In this document: positions 1 to 10,723 of the stretch, piece by piece
Layout of the letters: every line of letters begins with the position of its first letter
Numbering within the stretch: the first letter of the stretch is position 1
DNA from: Diphasiastrum complanatum
Lineage: Eukaryota; Streptophyta; Lycopodiopsida; Lycopodiales; Lycopodiaceae
Direction: 5' to 3'
Assembly (NCBI GenBank): GCA_029204225.1
Contig: CM055092.1
Span: 20,444,036 to 20,508,035, forward strand
DNA: 64,000 nt
Notes under the pieces: model-generated
Database searches by the model: none
Told to the model about the DNA's origin: nothing
The model's input: the letters and a program-made list of their open reading frames with translations, nothing else
Position numbers and translations under genes: made by a program

Positions 1-1010
1 AGAGAGGCATGGGCCATCATGCTCTTGGAACTCTCAATGAGTGACCGATTCTTCCTTTCAGCTACACCATTGGACTGAGGTGAGTAGCTGGTAGTGTATT
101 GCTAATGTATTCCATTTGCTTTGTAGAAGTCCTTGAATTCAGTGGAGATGAATTCTCCTCCTCCATCAGTATGTAGAGCCTTGATCTTTCTCTAAGTCTG
201 ATTTTCAGCAGACGCCTTGAACTGTTTGAAAAACTTAAAAGTTTTAGATTTGTTCTTCAAGAAGTAGGTGATAGTTCGTCGAGAGAAATCATCAATGAAA
301 GTTAGGAAATAAATGGCTCCCCATGTTGAAGTGGTTTGCATTGTCGCTATGTACAAGATCAAACAAATCTTTAGAAGCATGAATTGAATCAGACATCAAA
401 GGACTTCTTGCATGCTTGTTGATGATAAAACTTTCACAACGAGAGTTGGTTTGCTTACAAAGGGAAGATCTTGCAGTAAATTTTGAGTCAACATTTGCTG
501 AATACTATTAAAATTTAGATGGCCTAACCTGAAATTCCAGAACATATCAGTCGATTCAGAAGTCGATGTGTGAAGAGCTTGGTTGTTTGTCAAATAGCAG
601 TGACTAAGCCTGTAGAGATAGCCACATCGTCTGCCGAAGGCTAAAACCTTCTTGGACTTGTCGAGTATGGTGCAGCCCTCTGTATTGAATTCGACCCTTT
701 GACCAAAATCCTTAATTCTACTTATCAAAAATAGATTTTGGATAAGGTTAGAAACATGAAAAACATTGGATAACAACTTTACTTCACCTTTATTGAATTT
801 GACTTTGACTGTTCCTTCACCTTCGATAGAATGAGATGAGTTGTCTCCAAGCTGCACAACTCTAATTGAGTGGGTGAATGCTTTGTAGTCCTGGAACCAG
901 TCTCAATGGTGAGTCATTTGTTGAGTTGCTCCAGAGTCTAAGTACCAAGATTTGATATCAAGTTGTTCTTCAACGTTGGTCATGAAGGCTACTTCATCTT
1001 TCTCCTAATG
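1..1010 (-). pseudogene. Copia protease, GAG-pre-integrase and integrase N-terminal part
   Basis: On the minus strand, 1010 to 700 translates as the protease C-terminal half, with the typical LGDNSSHSIEGEGTV stretch and a VFHVSNLIQNL segment. From 700 to 400 comes the GAG-pre-integrase domain, with FRLGHLNFNSIQQ standing where the zinc-finger histidine region lies. From 380 to the edge comes the integrase start, FLTFIDDFSRRTITYFLKNK, which matches the region just after the first catalytic Asp in related elements. The frame changes between these blocks. The protease catalytic Asp region is frameshifted, so no functional product is expected. It belongs to the same broad family as the pieces at 8031-8746, 10724-11590 and 50353-51702. 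Confidence 0.75.
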
Positions 1011-1554
1011 CTGGATTGAGTGAATGGTTGTAGCACAATTTGTTTGCTTCTGGAACTGTTTTTTCTTCTCATTGTTATACTTCAAAGTTCGACAGTCCTT
1101 GATTTTGTGGCCAATCCTCTTATACTATCTGCAGAATAGTTTCTGCACTAGTTGGAACGATAAAGAGATTGAATTCGATCCTGAACCAGAATTTGGTCCT
1201 GCATGTAGATCTTCTTATCAGTTTATCCTGACTTTGTAGATCTCTTCGATCTAAACTTTTGATTTTTTGAATATAGAGTTGAGGATCCAATCCTGAGCTT
1301 GAGGATGATGTAGTTCTTCTGATGTCCTCTTGTAGAAGCATCGAAATTATTTTTGAAAGAGTAAGATCATAGGCATTAGGGAGACTCGATAATAGAGTCA
1401 TTACAACATCGAAATCTTCGATGATTGAGCCAGTTGCAGTCATTTGCTCCATAAGATTTTTGAAAGTGTTGAGATGGCTCGAAATACTATCTACATCAGA
1501 CATTCTGAGAGTGAAGAATTTCTTCCTCAGATGAAGCTTGGAGGTGATGTCTCC

Positions 1555-1797
1555 GATGTCATAGAGAGTTGCTAGGATATCCGTGCATCCTTAGCCGTCT
1601 GAGCAGCACGTATGTGGCTGAGAGTCTTTGATATTGAGAGTAAATAAGACAAATTCCTTGCCATCTCTCTATCTCTGATGTCATAGAGAGTTGCTAGGAT
1701 GTCATGCATCCTTAGTAGTTTGAGCAGCACGTATGTGGCTGATCTGAGAGTCTTTGATATTGAGAGTGATCAAGGCAAATGCCTTGCCATCTCTTTG
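1555..1797. repeat. Tandem duplication inside gag, about 120 bp twice
   Basis: The stretch starting gatgtcatagagagttgc at 1555 recurs at 1677. Both copies run through gagcagcacgtatgtggctg and agagtctttgatattgagag to ccttgccatctct. They have diverged by scattered substitutions and short indels, so the duplication is old. Confidence 0.8.
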
Positions 1798-1924
1798 TTT
1801 TCATTTGGTGATGCTAGCTGCATCTTGACCTCAGTGCCATCAACGATGTCCCACAGTTCTTTTGCAAGTAGAACTACTCTCATCTTGAACTTCCAGAGAT
1901 GGTAGTTGTCAAACTCCAAATCTG

Positions 1925-2600
1925 AAACTTCACTTAAAACCTAGCTTATCTCGTGAGCAACAATCCGCAATGTCGATCCTTGTCGATTTCCTTGCATGTA
2001 CAAACATCATAGCACACGAAACATGGTGGAGCTGGTTGCCTTGTCTCCTCCCAATCTTTGCTGCATAGATTATGATGAGAAATGCCTCTCTCTAGGCTCA
2101 CTTATGTACAATCCTCAAGCACCCCTTAACCTTGACCTTTCCTAACGTCGACACATGGCCAAATCCATGCACAATCGACACTTGTCACTTGGTAGTACTC
2201 TGACACATAGGCAAGTGAGTGGGCTGACATGTGTCACTCATACACTGGACCAAGTGTCCCAGAGAGCATATGACATGTGTCATGTTTGACCGATCAACCC
2301 TAACACGTGTCACCCATTCATTGGACCAAGTGTCCCAATGAGCATATGACACATGTCTCGTTGACTAGTCAACTCTTTTACTTTTTAGGAGGTCAGTCCA
2401 TCCACTCCTAATAAACGACCCAGTACTCCATGCCAAAGCTAAGCACGACTCTCTGAGGTCCAATGCCAACTAGTTACAATTTACTTACAAAAGTCACCAC
2501 AGGCCGGTGACTTAGCCATTTCAGTAATTACAATAATTACAAAGTGTACATGTGTCTCTAAAAACTGTAAGTAATCGAAAGAGGGAGTAAAGGCTCTAAC
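1925..2600. other. Unrelated insert inside the decayed gag, with its own tandem repeat
   Basis: This segment separates the gag N-terminal codons (2655-2600) from the continuation at about 1924. It shows no recognisable coding. It contains a roughly 75-bp tandem duplication (2227-2301 and 2303-2374, both with ggaccaagtgtccca and agcatatgaca). I saw no terminal repeats or target duplication that identify the inserted element. Confidence 0.5.
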
Positions 2601-2783
2601 AGTAGTTCTTTCCATCAAGCTTGTCAATCAGAGATGAACTGGAAGATGAATCCATTCTGGTGTAGAGATCGTTGGTAGAAACAACGATATCTGAATACTG
2701 CTAATTGTGCACTTGCTGGAATGATGTCTTGATAGAAACAAGATTGATAACCTGCAATAGAAATGCAGATTATTGAGCCACCC

Positions 2784-2795
2784 GCTCTGATACCA
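2784..2795 (-). other. Primer binding site (tRNA-iMet) of the decayed Copia
   Basis: gctctgatacca on plus is the complement of TGGTATCAGAGC, the usual plant Copia site pairing with the 3' end of initiator tRNA-Met. The LTR terminus tgttgg follows immediately at 2796. Confidence 0.85.
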
Positions 2796-3240
2796 TGTTG
2801 GAAAATGGTAGGATAGCAGCGAAAATCTGATAGCGGATGGATGGTTTGTGGATTGGTAGTGCAACAGTTAACAACAAACGATAATCAAGATGGAAAGCTA
2901 AGTAGCAACGCAAAATCGAAACAATAGTGAGACTGGAATTGCACTTTGATTAATATCGACAATGAGTACAATAGCTTGAAGTGATAACTTCAGCTTGAGC
3001 GTGATAACGCTTGGCTATAGTAGTGTTTTTTGAAAGAAGAACGATTCGTTATCAACACAACTATTGATCAGTCTGTTGTAGCTGATTACAAAATATTATT
3101 TGTAAAATATTTGTTTGCTAAATATCTATTTAACATTTATTACAACCACCTTAGAGCAATAATTGTATGTACAATAGTAGGTGAACTGCCATAAAGACTT
3201 CTGACAGTTTATTTGGATCGTTTTTTTTCTGATGTAAAGA
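2796..3240 (-). repeat. 5' LTR of the decayed Copia, right end uncertain
   Basis: It begins TGTTGGAAAATGG directly beside the primer binding site. No second copy lies inside the window, so the far end is a guess; AT-rich, LTR-like sequence runs to about 3240. Confidence 0.5.
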
Positions 3241-3297
3241 ATCGAAAAAGGTCGGTTGATGGCGAATGTGGTATTAGAGTTGAAAGCACTAAAAGAA

Positions 3298-3368
3298 TTT
3301 CATCAGTCGTATCAGAGCGTAGCACCTCTAGCGCCCACTTCAGATTTCATCAGTGGTATCAGAGCCTG
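3298..3368 (+). repeat. Duplicated primer-binding-site neighbourhood, plus-strand Copia Y
   Basis: tttcatcagtggtatcagagc at 3346 holds a perfect tRNA-iMet site (3354-3365). A near copy, tttcatcagtcgtatcagag, lies 48 bp upstream with one changed base in the site. Both precede the gag reading of family Y, and no matching LTR is evident upstream. Confidence 0.6.
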
Positions 3369-3425
3369 GTTACTTAGAACCGAAGAGCCTCATGGCTTCA
3401 ATAAGCAGCAGTTCTTGAGGCAGAT

Positions 3426-3985
3426 GGGTCAAATTATTTGGCCTGGAAAGTGAAGACTTCCCTCATCTTGAGAGGAGAAGCTTTATGGCCTTGGGTAGAC
3501 GAGATTGAAGAAATGCTTGCCAACACAGGCAAAGAACTTCGTGAATGGAAGGAGAAGAATGACAAAGCAGTAGCGGCCATATCATCTTGAATAGAAGATA
3601 GCATCACTCTTGACCTCGCACCTATCTCTAATGCAAGAGAGATATGGGATGCACTGCTATCAAGGTTTCAAACCAAGTCACGTAATAAGATCACGCACTT
3701 GGAAGACCAGCTTATCTATCTACGATGGGATAGCAAGGATCTCACAACCTTCATCAGAAAGATGAAGAATATGTTCCTCTCCTTACATAATGTTGGAACA
3801 GAACGTCTTGTTTCATAGGAGAAGTAGCTCATGCATGCTCTACCAAGATCGTTCCAGACCACCCAGACTCTACTGGCCAAAGATCCTGACATGACTCTTG
3901 AGAAGGCTATAATTGATATCAAAGAAGAACTAGAGGTTCGTGAGCACTATGATGACAAGAACAAGTTAGATCAAGCAGTGGAGAC
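3426..3985 (+). pseudogene. Copia gag of family Y, truncated by a strand switch
   Basis: On plus, from about 3432, the frame reads NYLAWKVKTSLILRGEALWP, then REIWDALLSRFQTKSRNKI, LEDQLIYLRWDSKDLTTFI and MTLEKAIIDIKEELEVREHY. These are the successive conserved blocks of Copia gag (UBN2/Retrotran_gag_2 type). Internal stops occur near 3588 and 3820. The reading stops at about 3976-3985, where the sequence switches to integrase on the opposite strand. The gag C-terminal half appears inverted at 6300-6842, as an inversion of 3976-6842 would give. Confidence 0.7.
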
Positions 3986-4262
3986 AGCTTCAGCCCAGAA
4001 CCTCTTGGGCAACGATGCATGTGCTAGCATACACTTAGCAGATTCGACCAGGGTTTGGTTCTTCCTCTCAGCTAAGCCATTAGACTGCAGGGCCTTGATT
4101 GTCCTTCCAGTCTCCTTTTCTACACGCTCTTTGAAGATTCTGAAGTAGTTGAAGGCTTCTGATTTCTTCTTTATGAAATACACCATCGTTCTTCTAGAAA
4201 ATTTCATCAATAAAGGTTATAAAATACTTGGCGTCCTTCAACGAAGGATTTTTCATCGGGAT
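3976..4262 (-). pseudogene. Copia integrase fragment with internal deletion
   Basis: The minus-strand reading gives GPMKNPSLKDAKYFITFIDE, a short frameshift, then FSRRTMVYFIKKKSEAFNYF and, after a deletion, SNGLAERKNQTLVESAKCML and RFWAEAVSTA. Compared with the copy at 51050-51440, about 30 residues including the second catalytic Asp region (DNGG) are missing. The catalytic Glu region (GLAERKN) remains. It stops exactly where its expected continuation, AYIQNRCSTKALS, would begin; that continuation is on plus at 6843. Confidence 0.8.
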
Positions 4263-6080
4263 TCTCTGAAATTTGATTGGTGAATTGATCTGCTGCTGTT
4301 CTGAAAGAACGATCTGGGAAGGAAGAACCCACACTGCTTATGTGGAAGAGAGGAACGATTTGCACAGGTCTGTAAAGAAGCTGTTTTTGAAGAGGGCGAT
4401 CATCTGGGAAGGAAGAACCCACGGTACACAGTTTCGAAATCAGGTAGTGAAGGGCGGCTATCTACAGTTCTGAAGGGGAAAAGTGTTGTAGATGTGAAGA
4501 AGACAATCATTGCCTTCTTATCACAGATCCGAGTGGAGCCTTCCTCAGTTAAAGAATTAAAGGCAAAGGAAAGGCTGCCAACAGTCGCTCTCTTGCTTAG
4601 TTGCTTGGCCGTTGTTTGATCCGATCTGCTCAGAAGTTTGATTCAGAAACTCCAGAACGCGTGTGAAGAATGCTTGAGGTCGTTTGGGGGGGCATTGAAT
4701 GTATGAAGTATCCAGTCGTTGTCCCAGGCCGGTTGAGCGGCGGTCTCTCTCGCATATTCCTACATGAATGCAGGTGTTAACTGCTGTAGCAGCCCCGATC
4801 CTGGTAGCAGATTAGATCTGAAAAGAGACAGGACGTGCATTTCTTCCAAGAAGCATAGGAAGGCATCTTATGCTCTCTGAATGCAGGCCAGAGTTGGCAG
4901 ATTGAGAAGAACCATCACGATTTACAGCAAGGCAGAGATTCCTATAGGCGGCAGTTCTCAGAACAGGAGGGCGGTGCTGTTTCCAGAAAGGAGTACCATT
5001 TGGCCCTTTTGCAAATCAAGATCATGGTTTCTTGGAACAGAGACCTTTCAATCCGCAGCCTGAACGTCGTAGAGGGCCGTGAGCAGCCGTGATCCGGTCG
5101 CGATCCAGCGAGAAGAAGAGCGTGGCCGGTTGAGCGCTGGTCTTTCTCGCTGATTCAGAATGAGAGAGACGACCCGGTAATGAATAATATGGGAGCCGGC
5201 AGTCTGGAAATAAAGTGAAAAACCACAAAAATGAAGATATTGTTGAAGAAAAGACCTTAGCCTATGGACAGTTTCCTTAAAATTTAAATCAGAGCATAAG
5301 GATCTGAGGTGAAATCATTTACCTTTTAACTGTATTTTATGGTTTAATCATTTGGTTAAGCATGTAGATCGGTTTTTTTTTTTTCGGTTATTATGAATAC
5401 TAAGTATCTGTTTTTTTTTAATCTAGAAAAAAATGGATTCATGTGCTCATATTGAACCTATAACCCAGAGTATACAGTAAATGGTATCTTTTCACAGTCT
5501 AATGAATTATTTACCTTCTGTTGTAAAAACTCTAGAAAATAAAGAACAATGAGATTCTGTTTTTATAAGGGAATATTATATATGCTTTTCAAGAGTTAAA
5601 ATTATTCAGGATTTTCAAATGGCTATAACTTCTAATCCGTAACTTGGATCTGAATGATCCAAAAAGGTAAATTGATTCTTAAACTCATAGAATTCAGTAA
5701 GATTGAGAAAAATAACTTTTAAAAGAATCTTATCATAAATTTCTCAGTTTGAGTGATGTGTAATGCTTAACAAATATACTTAGCATGATAAATCAGCTAT
5801 TGCTAATCCATTGAAAAACATGGAGAAGCTATCGCTCAAAGTGGTTGAAAAACACCATTAGAGCTATATATATTTCCAAAACCACATACATTATCATGAT
5901 AAAACCATTGAAAAAGATGGTCAAGCTTTCATAGATAAATCATGGCAATTGCATCAAAGATTGAATCAAATTAAGTTTGCTTGATTGGAGAGAATACAAG
6001 AATTAGTAAATGAAAAACATTTATGTCATTGAGAAGAATATTTGAGATGGATTACTTATGAGGTGAATGGGTTCGAACTT
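4263..6080. other. No recognisable gene; includes a short direct repeat
   Basis: I see no known protein in either strand. 4263-5230 is GC-richer than its surroundings; tctgggaaggaagaacccac occurs twice (about 4314 and 4409), and two gccggttgagcg segments each precede a ctctctcgc or ctttctcgc stretch (about 4730 and 5130). 5240-6080 is AT-rich and featureless. It may be an unidentified insert within the Copia patchwork. Confidence 0.4.
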
Positions 6081-6083
6081 AAG

Positions 6084-6842
6084 TTACCTTCTAGTACAAT
6101 CTATGGCAATATCCGAACTAGAAACCCAATGACTGGCTTCATAATCATACCAAAACCCCGCTATAGTGTTATGAACACTATTAAGCAACATAACAAACGT
6201 ACCACAGATAGTAGATCTTTCTGAAGTGTAGGCACATATAGGACATCTTCGAGTATCATGTCTTTGCCATTGGTGCTCAGCAATAGTACTCATGTTCCAC
6301 TGACTTGATGTCCGGAACCATCTTCCAGAATTATATATCTGGAAGAATCTGTTTCTTGAAAATCAACAATCGTTTGCTTTGTTGTCATGAAATGTGACAT
6401 ATCACCCGAATCAAGAATTACTTCTTGTATATCAGCTTGTGATGTGGCACACAAATAAGCAGCTTGATTCTCGTTGACTCTTTCTTCAGCCATCTTAGAG
6501 GATTCTGGTTCCTCTACGTAGGATGAGTTGCTGGAGTTATCCCTTATGCCTTGTGCTTTCTTGTTTCTTGGATTTTGATAGTAGTCTACAGCTGCATGAC
6601 CCTTCCTGTGACAATGAGACACTCTATCTTGGGATTTAGCTAGCATATGTCAACTGTGTGACCATCACATCTGCATTGTATGCAAGATTTCTTCTCACCA
6701 CCTTGTTGTTTGTGCTTGCTCTTTCCTTTCCATATGCCTTCCTAATCTCTCTCTTTCTTCTAACTCCGTTCTTGTCACTGATTTGACTTCCTCTTAGGTT
6801 GAGACTTCTTCTTATGTCGCTATTTGTTGTTGTAGAGAGAAC
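6084..6842 (-). pseudogene. Copia gag zinc-knuckle and protease region, family Y
   Basis: Read on minus from 6842: basic gag C-terminus, a zinc-knuckle-like CIQCRCDGHTVDIC, then a second, degenerate one (CHRKGHAAVDYY, missing the last Cys). Next comes the protease start VILDSGDMSHFMTTKQTI, with DSG preserved but the usual Ala replaced by Asp. EDGSGHQVSGT and, after a frameshift, LEDVLYVPTLQKDLLSV close the protease. This family differs from the protease at 8423-8746. It may be the rest of the gag at 3426-3985, now inverted relative to it. Confidence 0.65.
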
Positions 6843-7655
6843 TTACATCCAGAATAGATGTTCGACCAAGGCTCTCTCAGACAAGACACCCCACGAGGTG
6901 TGGACAGGCACTAAGCCTTCTTTGAAGAACCTAAGAGTGTTTGGGTGCATTGCCTACGCGTAGATCCCAAAGGAAACAAGGAAGAAATTGGACTTCCAAC
7001 GTCTCAAGACCATCTTGATCAGATATACATCGTCTGATAACACCTACAAGCTATACGATCATGATACCCGACAAATCTTGTATAGCCGGGATACATTCTT
7101 TATCAAGGATCAGTTCTTCGACCTCAAAGGCAAGGACATTGCTCAAGAAGAATCTTCATCACCTGCCATTGACACGACAGTCTGAGCTTCTGGCTCAAGC
7201 ATGTCTATTGTCGACCCACTTTGAGACAGCGAATCAGACGAAGATGTTGCTGCTACCCAGCAACAAGTCCCAGGAGCGGTTCATTAGTCAAATCCTTCCA
7301 GAAGATCGAGCCGAGTGCGCACACAGCCCACAAGGCATACTCCTGAGTCTGCCTGTCTTTTGATGCAGGAACCGACGACAGTCAAAGAGACACTTAGCCA
7401 ACCAGACTCTGATCTCTGGAGAGAAGCTATGGACAGAGAGTACTCCTCTATGATCAAGAATCAGACATGGTCATTAGTCGAAGCTCCTATTGGCTACAAT
7501 ATTATTGATTGCAAATGGATCTTTAAGATCAAATACAATGCCAACGGAGCAATCGATCGAAGGAAGGCAAGACTAGTAGCACGAGGATTCACCCAGATCT
7601 TGGATGTCGACTACAGTGAGACTTTTAGTCCAGTCGTCAAACAGGTTTGGAGGCC
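6843..7655 (+). pseudogene. Copia integrase C-terminus to RT N-terminus
   Basis: The plus strand reads AYIQNRCSTKALS-like text, then TPHEVWTGTKPSLKNLRVFG, KLYDHDTRQILYSRDTFFIK and FFDLKGKDIAQEE, the integrase C-terminal part. From about 7390 it reads LWREAMDREYSSMIKNQTWS, IIDCKWIFKIKYNANG and KARLVARGFTQ, followed by DYSETFSPVV, the RT N-terminal region. Stops and frameshifts lie between blocks. RT ends abruptly at about 7655, before the catalytic core; an RT/RNase H continuation of the same type is found at 16430. Confidence 0.75.
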
Positions 7656-8030
7656 AAAATGTTCAAGATAGGCCTTTAGTGAAAAGTTAGTTATGAGGCA
7701 CCTCCTCTCTCACGTGAAGAAGGCAGGGAAAGAGGAAAAAATGGGGTGCATTCTACGTAGAAGAGAGAAGAGTTCAGAGGCTGTTCATGCAAGAACTGTG
7801 TCAAGAGAGATAATCACAGAGCATTCAATCCCTCTGATTTCCATTGTGAATGTAACCCCATATGTTTATTGATTCATGATATAGAAATGGATGTATAATG
7901 AACTTTTGTGAGAAATCTGACTCTGAAGGGTCTCCAACGCTGCCTGCTACTGAGGAAATTGGCAGTACTATACTGTTCGCTGACTTTGAAATTGAATGAA
8001 TGAAGAACCAGTCATTTCTGCTGCCTGAGC
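7656..8030. other. Unassigned segment between two opposed Copia pieces
   Basis: The RT reading from the left ends at about 7655 and the minus-strand integrase reading from the right ends at about 8030. The intervening 375 bp has no protein match I recognise. Its composition resembles an LTR fragment, but no paired copy or target duplication is visible. Confidence 0.4.
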
Positions 8031-8746
8031 CATTAACAAATATCTGAATGTACAACATCTAGCAATTCTCTAGCAATATGCTGATGGCTTGACTTAAATG
8101 GCTTCCTAGTCTGTTTACCAACTAGACAGTCTTGACAGACAGACAGCTCGACTGTTTCGCGAGGATAGTCGAGACCAAGAACAATAGATTGTCTAGACAT
8201 TCATTGTACAACAACATAATTTAAATGACCAAGTCTATAATGCCAAAGTAAACCTTTATTTGATTGAATTGAAGTACTGAGAGTCTGACTAAAGGCAGAA
8301 AAACAATGACTAAATTTATACAAGTATCCATGTCTCTTTTCGAGTGCTAGGATCTTGCCTGTCCTATCAACTACTTTACATTGATCACATTCAAATTTTA
8401 CTTTGTGTCCTAGATCTGTGATTTATCTTACAGTGAGCATATTTGTGGATAACTTAGGTACATATAGAACTTTGGACAATAGCTTAAATTGATCATTTGC
8501 AAAGCATAATCTTACAGTGCCTTCACCTTTAATAGCTTGTGTGCTATTGTCGCCAAGGTGAACGAATTTTTGGGTACTATAAGGTGTATAGGACTCAAAA
8601 CAGCCGATTAGGCTAGTCATGTGCTGAGTGGCTCCGAAATTCAGGAACCAAGAACTGTCGCCAAATGCTCCTTGATGGTTGGTCATGAAGGCATCATGAT
8701 CCGCTTCTTGAATTGGCTGTGGAGCTTCTGCAGCTGCATTTCTCAC
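8031..8746 (-). pseudogene. Element X protease, GAG-pre-integrase and integrase start
   Basis: From 8746 the minus strand reads a protease domain: SSWFLNFGATQHMTSLIGCF, where the catalytic DSGA is degenerate (NFGA), then FVHLGDNSTQAIKGEGTVRL and VLYVPKLSTNMLTV. A stop and frame changes lead into YRLGHLNYVVVQ and LSVCQDCLVGKQTRKPFKSS, the His/Cys parts of the integrase zinc finger, and HQHIARELLDVVHSDIC, ending near 8030 just before the integrase core. It is the inverted 5' half of element X, downstream of its gag. Confidence 0.75.
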
Positions 8747-8887
8747 TTGATTCGATTGTCCTTTGCTGTTGTTCTTCGCTTGAAGTATTCAGCAGTCTTG
8801 AATTTCATGGTTGTTTCGTTTGTAGTATCTGCAGAACAATTTCTTCTTTGTTTGCGGATTCGACTGTTCCTTGTGTTGAGCTGGTTT

Positions 8888-9537
8888 CTAGTTTGGCTTT
8901 GATAGCTTCGGGCCTTTCTTCTTCTTCTGCTTTGTCGTACCCTTGTTGATGTACAAGGTGTGAGAATCAGCTGAGGAACTTGAGACTTCGTTCCTCTGCA
9001 TGTCTTCCTGCAACAACATAGCGATGACTCTTGAAAGAGTCAATTCTGGATGAGTCGTGATGATCATCACCCAGCTGGCGTAAGAACTTGACAAGCTTGT
9101 AAGCAGTTGCATCATTGCGTCCAGATTGTCTATGACAGATCCGACAGCGGCCATTTGTCTTAGCAGGTTCTTGAATTGATTAATGTGATTTTGTAGAGAA
9201 TCACCATTCGTCATCTTGAGGGAGTAGAACTTCTTCCTGAGATATAGCTTGGAAGCTATATCTCGCATTTCGTATAGCGTGCTCAAGATGTCCCAGACTT
9301 CTTTCGATGTCTGAGCCTCGAATACATGACCGATCTTTGTATCCGTGATGTTGAGGATGATCAGCGCAAAAGCCTTTCCATCCTTCAGCTTCCATTTGGC
9401 GATTGCCGCGTCATCTGCTTTGGGTTTTCTTTCTGCACCTTACAGTTTTCATCTTAAATTTCCATAGATGGTAATTAACTCCATCAAGCTTGTCCATGAG
9501 AGGACTGGCTTTCTCTTGGGAATCCATGTGGAAGAGT
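8888..9537 (-). pseudogene. Element X gag
   Basis: Gag starts at 9537 on minus: MDSQEKASPLMDKLDGVNYH, then LWKFKMKTV. After a frameshift near 9400 it continues with MRDIASKLYLRKKFYSLKMT, LQNHINQFKNLLRQMAAVGS, VIDNLDAMMQLLTSLSSSY and VIAMLLQEDMQRNE, the normal order of Copia gag blocks. It lies directly downstream (minus sense) of the primer binding site at 9673-9684. The frameshift and missing zinc knuckle mark it as inactive. Confidence 0.8.
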
Positions 9538-9672
9538 TAGTCTAAGTGATAGGAGAAACTATTAGTGACTTAAGTATGAAGATCTGATACTGAAAAATAT
9601 AGAACAATAAGATAATTACTCTATCGACTAGTAGAGTCTTGTACTGTGGAAGCTAATCAAGCTATGAACATA

Positions 9673-9684
9673 GCTCTGATACCA
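9673..9684 (-). other. Primer binding site of element X
   Basis: gctctgatacca, the complement of the tRNA-iMet site TGGTATCAGAGC, lies immediately against the LTR terminus at 9685. Confidence 0.9.
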
Positions 9685-10718
9685 TGTTGGGAGAGAGAAT
9701 AAATGACGAACATGAATGAGAAACGAACTCAATGAAGAACACAGACAAGAAATGAACTCGAACAGAAAATGTTCGTGCACAGTGGAATGAGTTAAATGAC
9801 TCTCTCCCTAAGCATGACTTCAGTGATAGAAATCACAGTCATTCTAGATTACATAGCCAAACATTTAAATAAATGAAGCGCTAGATGAATAATTCAAGAC
9901 AAATTATATGTTGCGAACAATTCGCGAAGAGCTAGACAGTGCTCGACTGATAATTAGTCATGAATTATTTGCGAAAGACAAGACTAAAAATTAATCGTCT
10001 ATTACCAGAAAGAGCAACTAGAAAGATGAGAGAAAATGAAAAATAAGCATAACAATATTGACAGATCTAAAAACGCAGAACAAATGAACTGTGTCAGATT
10101 AAGTATATTAAGTATACAAGTCAATAATGCGGTAGAGCACAAGACTGTAGCGGACGAAACCGCGTGCCCTACAAAGCTTATTTTTGTCTGTAATGAGGAA
10201 TGAAACCTCTTTCTCTTGTTCTAGACTTATCTTGCTTCATCAGAATTGCATTACTTTTTGAATACACATATGGTATCCAATATATACATACAAAATATTA
10301 CAGGTGTGCAGATGTGAAAGTACAGAGTGAATGTGCTGTCTATAAGCGATCGTGGGTGGCTGCAATCGTTGTCCAATCTATTAGCGCAACTGCATAGGGT
10401 GAGCGTGGAAAAGGTGCAACATCAGGTGAACGTTGGTGATCATGCAAAAGTGCGTCACTCTTACAAATGGCCTTAGCATAAGATTTACAGAGTGCCTTAG
10501 CTTTTAGGGCACTTTGGCATTCAATAAGGTAGTGTCCCCTTTTCGCCTGTTACCACGACCTGGGTAAGAACACAGTGTCGCGATTCATTCGCCTTTTCTT
10601 CATCTATGCGAATTTGCGTGTAAATATGCAGACTACGTGCCAACGTTAGAAAATATGCAGCATGAATGGAGGCAAATTAAAATTGGGATTTAGGAGAGTA
10701 GAAGGAGTAAATTCAACA
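9685..10718 (-). repeat. 5' LTR of element X, now inverted (1034 bp)
   Basis: It runs TGTTGGGAGAGAG to AAATTCAACA on plus. Its reverse complement aligns end to end with the LTR at 17295-18360, with scattered substitutions and short indels. The flanking 5 bp at 10719-10723 (acgtt) is the reverse complement of aacgt beside the other LTR, so the two LTRs look like outer ends of one insertion whose 5' half was later flipped. Confidence 0.85.
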
Positions 10719-10723
10719 ACGTT

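Larger units (their letters stand above)
1120..2655 (-). pseudogene. Copia gag, interrupted
   Basis: The gag start is visible on minus at 2655, giving MDSSSSSLIDKLDGKNY, typical of Copia gag N-termini. After a foreign stretch (about 1925-2600) the reading resumes with FDNYHLWKFKMRVVLLAK and ELWDIVDGTE, the conserved UBN2-type gag core. From 1503 to 1120 comes the block with HLNTFKNLMEQM and ILLQEDIRR-like text before the zinc-knuckle area. A tandem duplication (1555-1797) further breaks the frame. Gag would form the virus-like particle core. This copy is dead. Confidence 0.7.
1..3240 (-). mobile_element. Decayed Ty1/copia element, 5' half, running off the left edge
   Basis: Read on the minus strand this holds a 5' LTR beginning at 2796, a primer binding site, gag, protease and the start of integrase; the rest lies outside the window. 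Frames are broken by many stops and shifts. The gag start (about 2655) is separated from the rest of gag (from about 1924 down) by some 670 bp of unrelated DNA. The right LTR end could not be fixed, so 3240 is approximate. Confidence 0.75.

Noticed and set aside
7660-8057. Candidate solo LTR (tgttcaag to gtacaaca)
   Set aside because: The right end lies within integrase coding of X (DVVHSDIC) and the flanking 5-mers caaaa and tctag do not match.
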